From assembly GCA_024349245.1 (NCBI GenBank), contig JALDNG010000806.1, positions 1 through 64,000 on the forward strand: 64,000 nucleotides of DNA. Reading direction: 5' to 3'. The notes below the pieces were generated by a model that worked only from the letters and a program-made list of their open reading frames with translations, was not told where the DNA came from and made no database searches. Position 1 is the first letter of the stretch; each line of letters begins with the position of its first letter. The position numbers were made by a program, and so were the translations under genes. This document shows positions 48,021-58,965 of the stretch, piece after piece. The stretch is from Neodontobutis hainanensis (lineage: Eukaryota; Chordata; Actinopteri; Gobiiformes; Odontobutidae).

Positions 48021-49796
48021 GAGTGAATGAATGTGTTGTGGAGGTGTTTGGTGGAGGTCGGAGAAGGTCATGAGCGCTGCTGAAGATTTAAACTGTTGTA
48101 TTTCTTTAGTGTTTTTGTTTTTTTACATTAAAGCTAAAGTTTGTAATGTTTTTAAAATCATTGAGAGAGGAGCGAGTTTGCATTGTGTTCATTAATAACC
48201 TTATTGCACGGGCATTATGGACTATGAATAAAACTCAAACAGAGACACTTTTACGCTTCCTTTTCTCTCTCGGTCATCCGTGCATCATGCCATCACCGGA
48301 GCTCAGGTGCTTGACTGAGGCTGACCTCTGATTGGCTGCAATGATCATGTGACACTGAAGACCATCGAAAATAGACCTGGGCTGGTTTTCACGTGCTTGA
48401 GTCTCTCCGTCTGTCCAAGATCCAAGAAGTAAATGTCAACAGCCGACACAAATCAGTAACAATTCCACATGAGCTGGAAATCCAGGGATCTGATCTTCGT
48501 AGAGCAGCGAATGAAGTGTGTAATGAGCTCAGTGTGACGTACAGAGACACAACAGTGGAAGTGTGTGTGTGTGTTTACAGTGAGCCCTGCTAATGTTCTC
48601 ACTAAACGCAGGATGTTGGTAGATTTCATCTGAGATTACAGCGGGTCTGGGAAGAAGGGAAGAGGTGGTTCGTTGCCTTCCGGACTTTTCCTTTTATAGA
48701 AAAACAGTCTCACTGAGAGAGGCCCAAGGGTTTGCAGCTCTGTCGACAAAGAAAAGACTGATGACTTTGAGGAATCTAAAATATTAAACATCTTTTGAGT
48801 CACACTTTTTTCTTTGCTGCAATTTCTTTGTGTTTAAAATCTACAAACCCGAAAGATTTTGGACACTGTAATAAATTACAATCTCATAAACTCACAATAG
48901 AATATAGATAACATATCAAATGTTATCTCTCAAACATTTGGAAATGTAATGCCAAATAATGCCTTATTTTGGATTTCTCGCGGTTGTTTTGGGACGAAGA
49001 GAATAAAAACTATAAAACCAATGTAAAGTTTGTCGGTTTAATTCCACTCAGAAAAAGGCATAAGTCCAGCGCTGTTAGACGACCCGCAGCTAACATGAGG
49101 TCAGCCCACGTGTTGTGCGTCTGCTCAACTCAATACACTAAAAGTCATCACCTTTGGCCACAGCTCACACAGGAGGGGGCACTTCCTGCCCCAGTACCAG
49201 GACTTTTCACTAAGTGTCCAGCCAGGGGTGACCAACTGGTTCTAACTGGTTTCAACAGATGAGGTATTTAGTGTCCTGATCTAGTGCAGTGTAGCACGCA
49301 AAGTGTGTAAATAACTTACAGAAAAGTTATAAGAGTGCTTCTTATTATAAAACACTAACAGGTAACAATAAGAGACAGAAAAGTTTAATGTACATATAAA
49401 GAACAGCTGGAGGACACATTAGGGACTTATTAGGTCAATTGGGAACATGCTTGTGAATAAAAAGAGCCTCTCAGAGTGTCAGTGTCTCTCAGAAGTCAAG
49501 ATGGGCTAAAGATCACCAATGCTGTGGCAAAATATAGTGGAACAATATCAGAAGAGTTTGCAGCTATCTTCATCTACAGTGCATAATATTCCAAAGATTC
49601 AGAAAATCTGGAACAATCTGTGCGTCAGGGTCAAGGCTGAAAACCAGACTGGATGTCCGACCATTTTAGTCGTTTAAGGGAGCGGGGGATTATGGTATAA
49701 CACACTAAACAGAACCAATGTCCAGACTGAGAAGTACGTTTGGTGGGTTTCTGTTTATTCAATAGAAAAACACAATGTGATGAATGAATATAGTCA
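48021..49796. other. Interval without recognised gene
   Basis: Only short frames with no recognisable domain. No clear transposon before the LINE tail at about 49,797. Confidence 0.5.
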
Positions 49797-50370
49797 AGAC
49801 AAGATAAGACAAGACATTTATTTTTGTATAGCCCAATATCACAACAACAGCCGCCTCAAAGGGCTTAACAGACTGCACTAGACAACATCCCCTGTCCTTA
49901 GACCCTCCATCAGGGTGAGGAAAAACTCCAAAAAAACCCAGCCGGGAAAAAAGAGAAACCTCAGGGAGAACCACAGAAGGAGGGATCCACTCCCAGGACG
50001 GACAGGCCGTGCAAGAATGTGTCCAGGACAGTTGAAAAAAAAATACATAAAAATACAAAACATATTCACAAAAAACATTTATGTTGACAGCGTCCAGTGT
50101 CCACTCTGTCTGTGTATGTAAGGTGGATGGGACCTCAGCCATTATCAAGGTAGATGAAAGATGAGCTGTGGGTCCTCACACTGGAGCAGAGTCGGGGGGG
50201 GTGGGGCAGTACACATCACCAGCAGATCAGAGGTTTGCGTCCACCCTAGGAGGAGGTAGAAAGGAGAAAAACAAAAGTGCTAAATACTACTGATAATAGG
50301 CAGATGTAATAATAATATCAGCGGTTGAGTGTTACCTACAGCTACAACCAGTGTAAACCTAACCCTATGA
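49797..50370 (-). mobile_element. LINE 3' UTR and tail
   Basis: Follows the end of ORF2. It contains the conserved phrase GGGCTATACAAAAATAAATG and ends in repeats of the type GTCTTGTCTTATCTTG, the kind of short tail used by L2-like elements instead of poly(A). Confidence 0.65.
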
Positions 50371-52628
50371 TCAATCAGTCTCCATACGTTTGGTGAAATA
50401 AGTAAGTTTTGAGTTTGCTTTTGAAAATCTCAACAGAGTCAGATCGCCGCACTTCCACCGGGAGCCCATTCCACAAAAATGGGGCTCTATAAGAAAAGGC
50501 TCTGTAGCAGACTTCTTCTTTATTCGAGGAAGTTGAAGGAGGCCAGCGTCCTGAGAGCGAAGGGTACGAGCTGGAGTATACCAGGTGATAAGGTCAGATA
50601 GGTAAGAGGGCGCGCGTCCACAAAGGATTTTATAGGTTAACAAGAGAACTTTGAAATCAGCTTTAACATGAATAGGAAGCCAGTGTAATGAAGCCAGGAC
50701 CGGAGTAATGTGATCAAACTTCCTGGTCTTTGTTAAAAGTCTGGCGGCTGTATTTTGGACCATTTGTAGTCTGAGTACTTTTCCTCGGCAGTCCAGAGAA
50801 TAACGCATTACAGTAGTCCAGCCTGGATGTGACAAATGCATGAATGAGAATTTCAGCATCAGCTAAAGAGAGGCAGGAGCGAATTTGTGAGATATTCCGC
50901 AAGTGAAAAAAGCCCAATTTAGTGACCTCACTAATGTGCTGCTGCAGAGATAGTGTGGGGTCAAAAATTACACCGAGGTTCCTCGCAGTTTTGCCGTGCT
51001 CCAACACACAGTTGTTGATTGAGACAGTAAGATTGTTGAACTTGTGCCGATGACTGGCAGGACCAATTAACAAGAGCTCTGTTTTATCCGAGTTCAAATG
51101 GAGGAAGTTTTGAGACATCCATGTTTTAATTGAAACGAGGCAGGCCTCTAGACGCATGATGTCAGTATTATTCGCTTTTATTGGTAGATACAGCTGTGTA
51201 TCATCGGCGTAACAGTGGAAGTTCACTCCATAACTTCTGATGATTTGTCCCAATGGTGTAACATATAGTGAAAAAAGTATGGGACCGAGCACAGACCCTT
51301 GTGGCACACCGAACTTCACTGGTGCCGTGGAGGAGAAGGATTTATTAAAAGAGACAAAATGAGACCTATCACACAGATAGGATTCTAACCAAGAAAGAGC
51401 AGAGCCAGAGATGCCAAAAACATCTTTAAGTCTGTTGATTAGTACTGCAGGATCAATCGTATCAAATGCAGCTGAGATCCAGCAATAACAGTAGAGCCGA
51501 TGAGTCCTCGTCCATCTGAAGGAGAAGATCATTTGTCACTTTAACTAAAGCTGTTTCAGTGGAATAAGAGGCCCTAAATGCAGACTGAAACGGCTCGAGG
51601 AGGTCATTTTCTGATAGATATAGAGTAAGTTGTTTTAGCACAACTTTTTCAAGGACTTTAGATAGAAAAGGTAAATTGGAGACAGGACGGAAATTATTTA
51701 GGCATCCAGGATCCAAAGTAGGTTTTTTGAGCAGGGCTTTGACCACAGCCTGTTTGAAAAGGGAAGGAACGGTGCCAGTAGACAGGGACAAGTTTATAAT
51801 GTTTAATATAATTTGCCCCACATAGGGCCACAGTTCTTTAAGCTGTTTCGCTGGCAGGATATCCAGGAGACACGTAGTTGCTTTACATGAAGAAACCACC
51901 TTTGTCAGCTCATCGAGGGAAACAGAATCTAAGACTGAGAGACGAGAGGTCGGTGGATCCAAGTGAATGGGACCTGGAGCCAAAGAAGACAAAAACAAAA
52001 TATTATCCCTGATATCTTCAATTTTATGATTAAAGAAATCTAAAAAGTCTTGTGCACTAAAGGGAGAGGAGTCTTCAGTTGTTTTTGGTTGGATAAGTTT
52101 AGCAACTGTTCCAAAGAGAAACCTGGGGTTATGCCGGTTTTCTCTTATAAGAGATGAAAAATAGGTAGTCTTTGCAGTGCTGAGGGCGTGCTTATAGGTG
52201 TTTACACACAAACACCACTTTTGATAATTTAGATTTGTTTTTGACTTGCGCCATTTGCGTTCAAAACTCCTGCAGGCCTGTTTCAAAGCCCGCGTTTCCT
52301 CATTATACCATGGCGTAGGTCGTCTGGTTGGTCTGGGCTTTGTCCTGAGGGGTGCCACTGAGTCGGTGATGGCTGAGAGGGTAGCATGGACCTCCTCTGT
52401 GTAGGCCTCTACTGAGTTTCCAGTTGGAGTTAAATTAGGAAGAACATCTGTCAGCCGTGTGGCAATCATTTCCATTGCAGCTGCGCTAAAATTCCGTGTA
52501 GACACTACGCATTTGTCTGAATTTGAGGGAAATTTGTAACTTATCTCGAACTCTACCAGTGAGTGATCTGAGACAGCAGATGAAAGAGAGGAGACAAAGA
52601 GATTGGAGACATCTATTCCCCGAGCCAA
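50371..52628 (-). pseudogene. LINE ORF2: reverse transcriptase and C-terminus
   Basis: Three overlapping frames cover the domain. 52,628-51,462 has the end of the endonuclease (SDHSLVEFEI), a long linker, then NNFRPVSNLPFLSKVLEKVV and SAFRASYSTETALV. 51,532-50,714 has SAAFDTIDPAVLINRL, GVPQGSVLGPILFS, the catalytic CYADDTQLYLP, a LNSDKTELLLIG thumb region and SRLDYCNALFSGLP. 50,859-50,371 has QNTAARLLTKTRKFDHITPV, LHWLPIHVKADFK and APSYLSDLI. The catalytic aspartates are present, but frameshifts near 51,500 and 50,780 separate the parts. Confidence 0.87.
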
Positions 52629-53448
52629 AACAAGATCAAGATAGTTTCCACTAATGTGTGTGGGCTCATGAACAAACTGGTTAAAGACATGGTCGCAAGC
52701 AGTGATTGAAATGCTCTGGCCAGAGGATCACACTCCTTATTTAGATGAATATTAAAGTCTCCAACTAGAAGGATGTTATCAGCATGGGTTATTAAGTCCG
52801 AGAGGAAAACTCCAAACTCATCCAAGAAAGAAGAGTAGGGACCCGGAGGCGATAGATTACAGCTAAATAAAATGGCTTCCTTCTGTTTATTTGAGAAGAA
52901 ATATGTTTAATGAGTAACACTTGAAAGAGTTAAATTTCGGCTGTGATGATGGACCTGTAAAGCAAAATGCAGCTTTATAAATGGCTGCAACACCACCACC
53001 AAGTTTCGACGTCGACCTACCTGTGCATACGCATAATCAGGGGAGAGGCTTCATTTAGTGGCAGAAAAACATTTGGCCTAAGCCACGTTTCACAAAGACA
53101 AAGTAAATCCAAGCTATGAGAAGCAATAAGATCATTAATTAGGAGTGCTTTGGAGGATAGAGACCGCACATTCAGGAGACCGATCTTCAGTCTTGATGTA
53201 GAGCAGACATTTGAAGGCTGGTCCAGTGGAGAGATAGCGACAGGAAAAAGTTGTCGAGCTCTAACAGTTCTGCTTGGTTTAAAAGATTGCCTCTGAGTTA
53301 TAATAACATGAGGACAGGATGCTTTTGGGTCACTGACTCTGTGAGTTTTCAGATGTGTTTGAGGACTAAATAACAGATTTAGGCAGTAGACATCAGGATA
53401 ACACGGCCTAACCAGACAACTAAAAGCTTCTACATTATCCAGTTCCAC
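52560..53448 (-). pseudogene. LINE ORF2: APE-type endonuclease
   Basis: Frame 53,448-53,017 contains LKIGLLNVRSLSSKALLIND and DLLCLCETWL (the N-x-R-S and C/E-T-W catalytic blocks). 52,825-52,613 contains ILLVGDFNIHLN (GDFN block), and the next frame starts with the SDH block (SDHSLVEFEI). The part between 53,017 and 52,825 is decayed. These motifs define the target-nicking endonuclease of non-LTR retrotransposons. Confidence 0.82.
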
Positions 53449-53508
53449 ACCCGCACTATCATGACTAGCAGGTTCTCTAATTCCTGCGACCTGCTGAGAT
53501 TCCTTGTG

Positions 53509-54433
53509 TCAAATGCACCGAATGCACCTGTCTATATTACTAGACAAAATGGCAGCACCATGTCCAGTAGGATGCAGGCCGTCTGCCCTCAGCAGGCCTG
53601 GGCGGCCCCAGAAAGAAGGCCAGTTATCCACGAAACCATAACCTTTCTGACTACAATGCCGGGCCAGCCATCGGTTCATGGAAACTAATCTGCTATACTG
53701 TTCATCACTACCCCTTACGGGGAGGGGGCCAGAGACAATTAATCGATGCCGACTCATCTTGTTCCCTAGTTCAAGAGTCCTGGGTAGGCTATCTTTGGTT
53801 ACCTCTGACTGCCTCATTCTTACATTATTGGTGCCGACATGAATAACTATCTGCTTGTATGTAGTGCCAGTATGTGTCTGAGGAAACTCTCCTCCCTGTG
53901 TGATGTCAGCACCTAAGATTAGCCTCTATGTCGGAAGCTCTGGCCCCCGGTAAACAGTGGACAATGGCTGGCGTCTCGAGTCTAACATTGCGGGTAATGG
54001 AGTCTCCTATCACCAGAGTGCGATGCTTGCTCAGGTTGGCAGGCGCAGAGGAAACAGGCCGGTGATCAGCGCGGACAAGCGGACTTGAAAGCGCCGAAAA
54101 CCGGTTCGCAGTCAGAGGGGGTGACCGCGGACAGGGGCGGACAACCGAAGACTTCCCCCTGCCTGCACGCCTGCGCCGCCGGACCGGCTCAAACATATCA
54201 CTCTTTGCAACAACTGCCGAGACAGTTGAGCCACAACTAGAGCTATCGCTAGCAGGACTGCTATCAGTCCTGCATCTGATACTATCAGGAAACCCTGACA
54301 CATCTAAAGTAACCAAACCCTGTCTATGCTGATCTAGCTGCTCTAACTCACAAACACGTCTCTCTAATAGAGACAACCTATCTAGTAATACCGAACAAGA
54401 ATGGCAAACCATTGCCACAAGCAACAACAACAC
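53509..54433 (-). pseudogene. LINE ORF1 with SGNH/GDSL esterase domain
   Basis: Two frames separated by a frameshift in about 53,860-53,905. The first (54,433-53,906) has a leucine-rich start with heptad-like spacing (LLDRLSLLERRVCELEQL), a basic, Ser-rich middle and TLVIGDSITRNV, the GDSL-like block I with the nucleophile Ser. The second (53,817-53,509, extended slightly upstream by IVIHVGTNN, block III) ends with ADGLHPTGHG, which supplies the Asp-x-x-His of block V. Esterase-bearing ORF1 proteins are known in CR1/L2-type LINEs, where the domain is thought to act in RNA-protein or membrane interactions. The coiled coil suggests oligomerisation. Confidence 0.8.
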
Positions 54434-54479
54434 AGAATAGCTTAGCTAAGCTAGTGTATATACAGCTAAGTCAAGCCAA

Positions 54480-55315
54480 CAGTTCACAACTCACAATGAT
54501 AAATTCAAACAAACACACACAGCAGTACTAACCACAAGTTAAACAAAAAACTGTGTAAACACAACAAAAACTAACCACCAGTAAGACAACAATGGTAACA
54601 AACAAACAATCGAGGTTTAATCAGGCTAATTCAAACGCTAAAAACCCGCTAGAATGCTAGCTAGCACTAAGCAGTGCCCTGTTCAACAGTTCACAACTCA
54701 CAATGATAAAATCTAACACACACACACAGCAGTACTAACCACAAGTTAAACAAATACCTCTGTAAACACAACAAAACTAACCACCAGTAAGACAACAATG
54801 GTAACAAACAAACAATCGAGGTTTAATCAGGCTAATTCAAACGCTAAAAACCCGCTAGCATGCTAGCTAGCACTAAGCAGTGCCCTGTTCAACAGTTCAC
54901 AACTCACAATGATAAATTCTAACACACACACACACACACAGCAGTACTAACCACAAGTTAAACGGAAAACTCTGTAAAACACAACAAAAACTAACCACCA
55001 GTAAGACAACAATGGTAACAAACAAACAATCGAGGTATAATCAGGCTAATTCAAACGCTAAAAACCCGCTAGCATGCTAGCTAGCACTAAGCAGTGCCCT
55101 GTTCAACAGTTCACAACTCACAATGATAAATTCTAACACACACACAGAGCAGTACTAACCACAAGTTAAACGGAAAACTCTGTAAAACACAACAAAAATT
55201 AACCACCAGTAAGACAACAATGGTAACGAACAAACAATCGAGGTATAATCAGGCTAATTCAAACGCTAAAAACCCGCTAGCTTGCTAGCTAGCACTAAGA
55301 GAAGTGCCCTGTTCA
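54480..55315 (-). repeat. Four tandem monomers (206-214 bp) upstream of LINE ORF1
   Basis: Starts of the repeated phrase CAGTTCACAACTCACAATG are at 54,480, 54,687, 54,893 and 55,107. Each monomer contains a variable (CA)n run, the phrase AACAATGGTAACAAACAAAC and the palindromic GCTAGCATGCTAGCTAGC. The tract sits directly upstream of ORF1 in the LINE's orientation. That recalls the monomeric 5' UTR promoters of mouse L1, but a promoter role here is inference. Confidence 0.88.
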
Positions 55316-55539
55316 CAAAACGGCAGCAACTCTAGTACTAAACTCTAGCAGAAATATAACCAGAATAACAATGTATGAGGTGTGGTGCACAGTTAAAGTG
55401 TTGACAATGTTTAGGAAATAATTAATACGTAACTTTAGGACAATGCCAGGAGAGATACACTCGCCTGATTGTTAGCGTCACTGGGATGCGTCAATGCGTC
55501 ACTGGGATGCGTCCGTAGTCCAGTGGTCTATGGCAGCAG
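55316..55539. other. LINE 5' flank or 5' end
   Basis: No coding signal. It contains two copies of GCGTCACTGGGATGCGTC (about 55,475 and 55,495), a short direct repeat. It may still belong to the LINE 5' end; the element boundary is not resolved. Confidence 0.4.
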
Positions 55540-56556
55540 GATGGATGGATGAATAATGGATGGTTGAATAGATGGATAGATGGATGGACAGATGGATGGA
55601 TGGATGGATGGATGGATGGATGAATAGATGGATGGACGGATAGATGGATGGACAGATGGATGAATGAATGGATGGATGGATAGATGGATGGATGGATGGA
55701 TGGACAGACGGATGGATGGATAGATGAATGGATGGATGGATGAATAGATGGATGGATGGATGAATAGATGGATGGATGGATGGATGAATGGATAGATGGA
55801 TGGATGGACGGATGAATAGATGGATGAATGGATGGATGAATAGATGAATGGATGGATGGATGGATGGATGAATGGACAGATGGATGGATAGATGGATAGA
55901 TGGATGAATAGATGAATGGATGGATAGATGGACAGATGGATGGATGGATAAATGGATGAATGGATGGATGGATGGATGGATGGATAGATGGATGGATGGA
56001 TAGATGGATGGATGAATGGATGGATAGATGGATGGATAGATGGACTGATGGATGGATGAATGGATGGATGGATGGATGGATGGATGGATAGATGGATGGA
56101 TGGATGGATAGATGGATGGATGGATGAATGGATGGATGGATAGATGGATGGATGGATAGATGGATGGATGGACTGATGGATGGATGAATGGATGGATAGA
56201 TGGATAGATGGATGAATGGATAGATGAATAGATGGATGGATAGATGGATGAATGGATGAATGGATGGATGGATAGATGGATGAATAAATGGATAGATAGA
56301 TAGATGGATGGATAGATGGATGGATAGATAGATGGATAGATGGATGGATAGATGGATGGATGGACAGATGGATGGATGGATAGATGAATGGATGGATGGA
56401 TGGATGGATAGATAGATGGATGGATGGATGGATGAATAGATGGATGGATGGATGGATAGATGGATGGATGGATGGATGAATGGATGGATGGATGGATGGA
56501 TGGATAGATGGACGGATGGATGGATATATGGATGGATGGATAGATGGATGGATGTT
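55540..56556. repeat. GGAT-type tetranucleotide satellite, about 1 kb
   Basis: Almost pure (GGAT)n with interspersed GATA, GAAT and GGAC variants. The variants give longer-range patterns (GGATGGATAGAT, GGATGAAT). It separates the LINE from duplication copy B. It is open in several frames on both strands simply because the period is short. Confidence 0.97.
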
Positions 56557-56803
56557 GCATATATCCTGGAGTTAATCCCTGTGTGTGTGGATATTACCTG
56601 GGAGGAGTGCTGTTATATCAGTGACTGTAGCACTTGGACAGATGCATGTAACAAATCTACTGTTTGTCTCTGACAGCACCGTCTCCAAGCACCGTTCAAA
56701 GAATTTTGGCAAAAGAGTTTGTAGTAGTAGTTTTACTCCAGACATGTTGAAATAGATTCCAAGGCTCCAGTCGCTCAGCAGGTCCAACGTGTTGTTGAAA
56801 AAG
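56557..56803. other. Left flank of duplication copy B
   Basis: Contains the 56,613-56,671 fragment shared with copy A (33,200-33,258). The rest, up to the Gypsy fragment, is unassigned. Confidence 0.55.
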
Positions 56804-57395
56804 TTAAATGGTCCTGAAACAATACAGCCCACTGGGAACTCTGAAGGCTGTTAAATCTTTACATGTTTCAGTCAATGGTACCTGCCAATAGCCTTTGCAT
56901 AAATCAATTTTGAGAAATTTAGCATTACCCAAACGCTCAGTCAACTCCTCTACTCTAGGCATTGGATAAGCATCAAAACCAGATACTGCATTCAACTTAG
57001 AAAAAATGGATACAAAATCTCTGCCTTGGGTCATTCTTCTTTGGAACTAAAACAACAGGACTGCACCACTCACTTTTTGATGGCTCGATGACCCCCATAG
57101 CCAGCATGTCCTCAACCTCCTGCTTCACAGCAGGCAACAGCTTAGCAGGAATCCTGGAGGTTACATCTCTGATGGGTTGCTGGTTAGGGTCCCGCAGCCG
57201 GATGTCATGTTGAATGAGATCAGTGCAGCCGGGTTTAGAGCTGAACAGAGCTGGATCCATTATGTGTTGTAACGCCTCCAGGCGGTCTGAAGAGAGATGA
57301 CCGAGGTCCGGGATTGACAGCTCCTCCTTAGATGAGGTGAAATACAGTTCCTGGCATTCCTCCACTTTAACCACAGCCCGAGCCCATAGCTGCAC
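56804..57395 (-). pseudogene. Gypsy reverse transcriptase, N-terminal part
   Basis: Frame 57,395-56,997 contains the pre-RT segment (DLIQHDIRLRDPNQQPIRD) and the start of RT (MLAMGVIEPSKSEWCSPVVL, VPKKND). A frameshift leads to 57,034-56,804 with SKLNAVSGFDAYPMPRVEEL, FLKIDLCKGYWQVPL and LTAFRVPSGLY. The D of the LCKGYWQ block is the first catalytic aspartate. The sequence stops before the YxDD block, so the element is truncated within RT. Confidence 0.85.
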
Positions 57396-58330
57396 TGAAG
57401 ACGTTCCATTCCTTCAGAAGGTTGATATGAAAGATCGGAGGTTTTTTCCGCTTGTCTGGCATGTAGAGTTCATAAGTAACTGGGCCCATTTTCCTGGTAA
57501 TTTCAAAAGGACCCTGCCACTTGGTCAATAGTGCAGTGTCAGAGGTGGGCAGCAAGAGCAAAACTTTTTGTCCCTTTGGAAAGAGCGTCTGCGTGCTGCC
57601 TTGTCGTAGTTCAACTTTTGTTTGTGCTGGACCTGACCAAAGTGACTATTTGCCAACTGCTGAAACTGTTCTAATTTGTCTCTCATTTTTAAAACATAGG
57701 ACAAAACACTGCATGGTCCTTCAGGGTTAGGAGCCTCCCAAGCTTCCTTAAGCACATCCAGAGGACCACGTACCCCATGACCATAGAGTAGCTGGAAAGG
57801 GGAAAAACCCGTAGAGGCCTGTGGCACCTTCTTATACGCAAATAGCAAAAAGGGGAGCCATTGGTCCCAGTCAGCCCCCGAGTCCTCAGCAAACTTTTTT
57901 AACATTGACTTTAGTGTCTTATAAAAGCGCTCCACAAGTCCGTCCGTTTGTGGGTGATAGGGAGTAGTTTTGATCCCTTTAATCCCCAATAGTTTGTACG
58001 GCTCTCTGAGCAGTGTAGAGGTAAAGTTTGTCTCCTGGTCTGTTATTATTTCCCTGGGAATGCCCACTCTGGAGAACAGGCAATTAACAATCTGACAAGG
58101 CTTCATTTTCCGGAGAAGAAAAGCTTCAGGATATTTAGTGGCATAGTCACAAATCACTAGAATATATTTGTGACCCGCACTGCTTTTCTCAAGTGGCCCA
58201 CAATATCCATCGCAATGCGAGAAAAAGGAGTGTCTATAATTGGCATTGAAATAAGAGGCACCTGATCAGACCTCTTACTAGGAGCAGTTAATTGGCACTG
58301 AGAACAGGATTTACAATACTGGACTGTGTC
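57367..58330 (-). pseudogene. Gypsy integrase with GPY/F module
   Basis: On the minus strand: an HHCC zinc-binding remnant (YCKSCSQCQL, about 58,300-58,330); then the first catalytic Asp block (RIAMDIVG, about 58,200); then, after a one-base loss, frame 58,157-57,525 with CDYATKYPEAFLL, the second Asp in EIITDQETNFTSTL and the catalytic Glu in PQTDGLVERFYKTL. Frame 57,561-57,367 gives the C-terminal GPY/F module (LTKWQGPFEITRKMGPVTYE and HINLLKEW). The sequence then runs straight into RT. Confidence 0.87.
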
Positions 58331-58456
58331 AGAAAATTGTAATGGCCAGAAAAAAACAGGGTGCCATTCTAGAAAATGTCTTAAAATGGCCCAAATGTCC
58401 TGCCCAGGGAACCGAATGAGCCAGATTTAACACTGTTGGTCTTAAGCCCTTTGGAA

Positions 58457-58842
58457 CTACCAACTGATCCCCCACTTTGCTGCATCTGTACAGCTGTTGA
58501 TCTTAAACACTTCTCTCACTCTGTCTGTGACCTGCGCGTCACTGGGAACACATTTAGCAAATAAGAGAGCCAACGAGGGGTCCTCACACTGCAGTTTAGC
58601 CTGACCACTGGGGATTAATGTTAGCTTTTCAGAGATTGGAGCTGGAACGGACTCAACCATTTTTGTACCCTTAATTTTTTGTTTATCTTCTGACCTTTAC
58701 TCTTCTTTGAACCCTTCCTCCCACTCTCACTTTCTGGCACATAACAATTTACAAAAGGCAAATCCCATTCATACTCAGACTCAGCCCCCGCCCTCTGCTT
58801 GTAGCTGGACCTGGTGAAAATGGTCATACTCTCCAAAGGCAT
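58457..58842 (-). pseudogene. Gypsy region between protease and integrase
   Basis: Two frames (58,842-58,621 and 58,660-58,457) with little recognisable content. The first has a lysine-rich stretch (GRKGSKKSKGQKINKK); the second is acidic/cysteine-containing (CEDPSLALLFAKCVPSDAQV). This linker is expected in the element, but I cannot name a domain. Confidence 0.4.
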
Positions 58843-58965
58843 ACTCTTGCCTTTCTCACTGCACTGAGCGATTAGCTCTCGTAGAATAGTCCCACCCCAA
58901 TATCACCTGATACATCACTCCCACGGAGTAAATATTGCTGACCCTCATCTTGACTGTTCTCATTA

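Larger units (their letters stand above)
49797..55330 (-). mobile_element. L2-clade LINE, nearly full length, decayed
   Basis: On the minus strand the order is tandem 5' monomers (55,315-54,480), ORF1 with an esterase domain (54,433-53,509), and ORF2 with an apurinic endonuclease (53,448 to about 52,560), then a reverse transcriptase and C-terminus (to 50,371). A 3' UTR ends in GCCCTTTGAGGCGGCTGTTG, then GTGATATTGGGCTATACAAA, then a short TCTTG-type repeat. The tail and the RT motifs (GVPQGSVLGPILFS, CYADDTQLYLP) are typical of fish L2-clade elements. Multiple frameshifts make it inactive. I cannot exclude the related Rex1/Babar group from motifs alone. Confidence 0.85.

Noticed and set aside
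50714..51532. Possibly intact LINE reverse transcriptase
   Set aside because: Catalytic YADD is present, but frameshifts on both sides disconnect it from the endonuclease and C-terminus.
55499..56560. 353-codon frame of IHPS-type repeats
   Set aside because: Translation of the GGAT tetranucleotide satellite; all frames look open because of the short period.
56572..56832. 86-codon minus-strand frame left of the Gypsy fragment
   Set aside because: Spans the boundary between duplicated flank and Gypsy sequence and shows no Gypsy or host domain.
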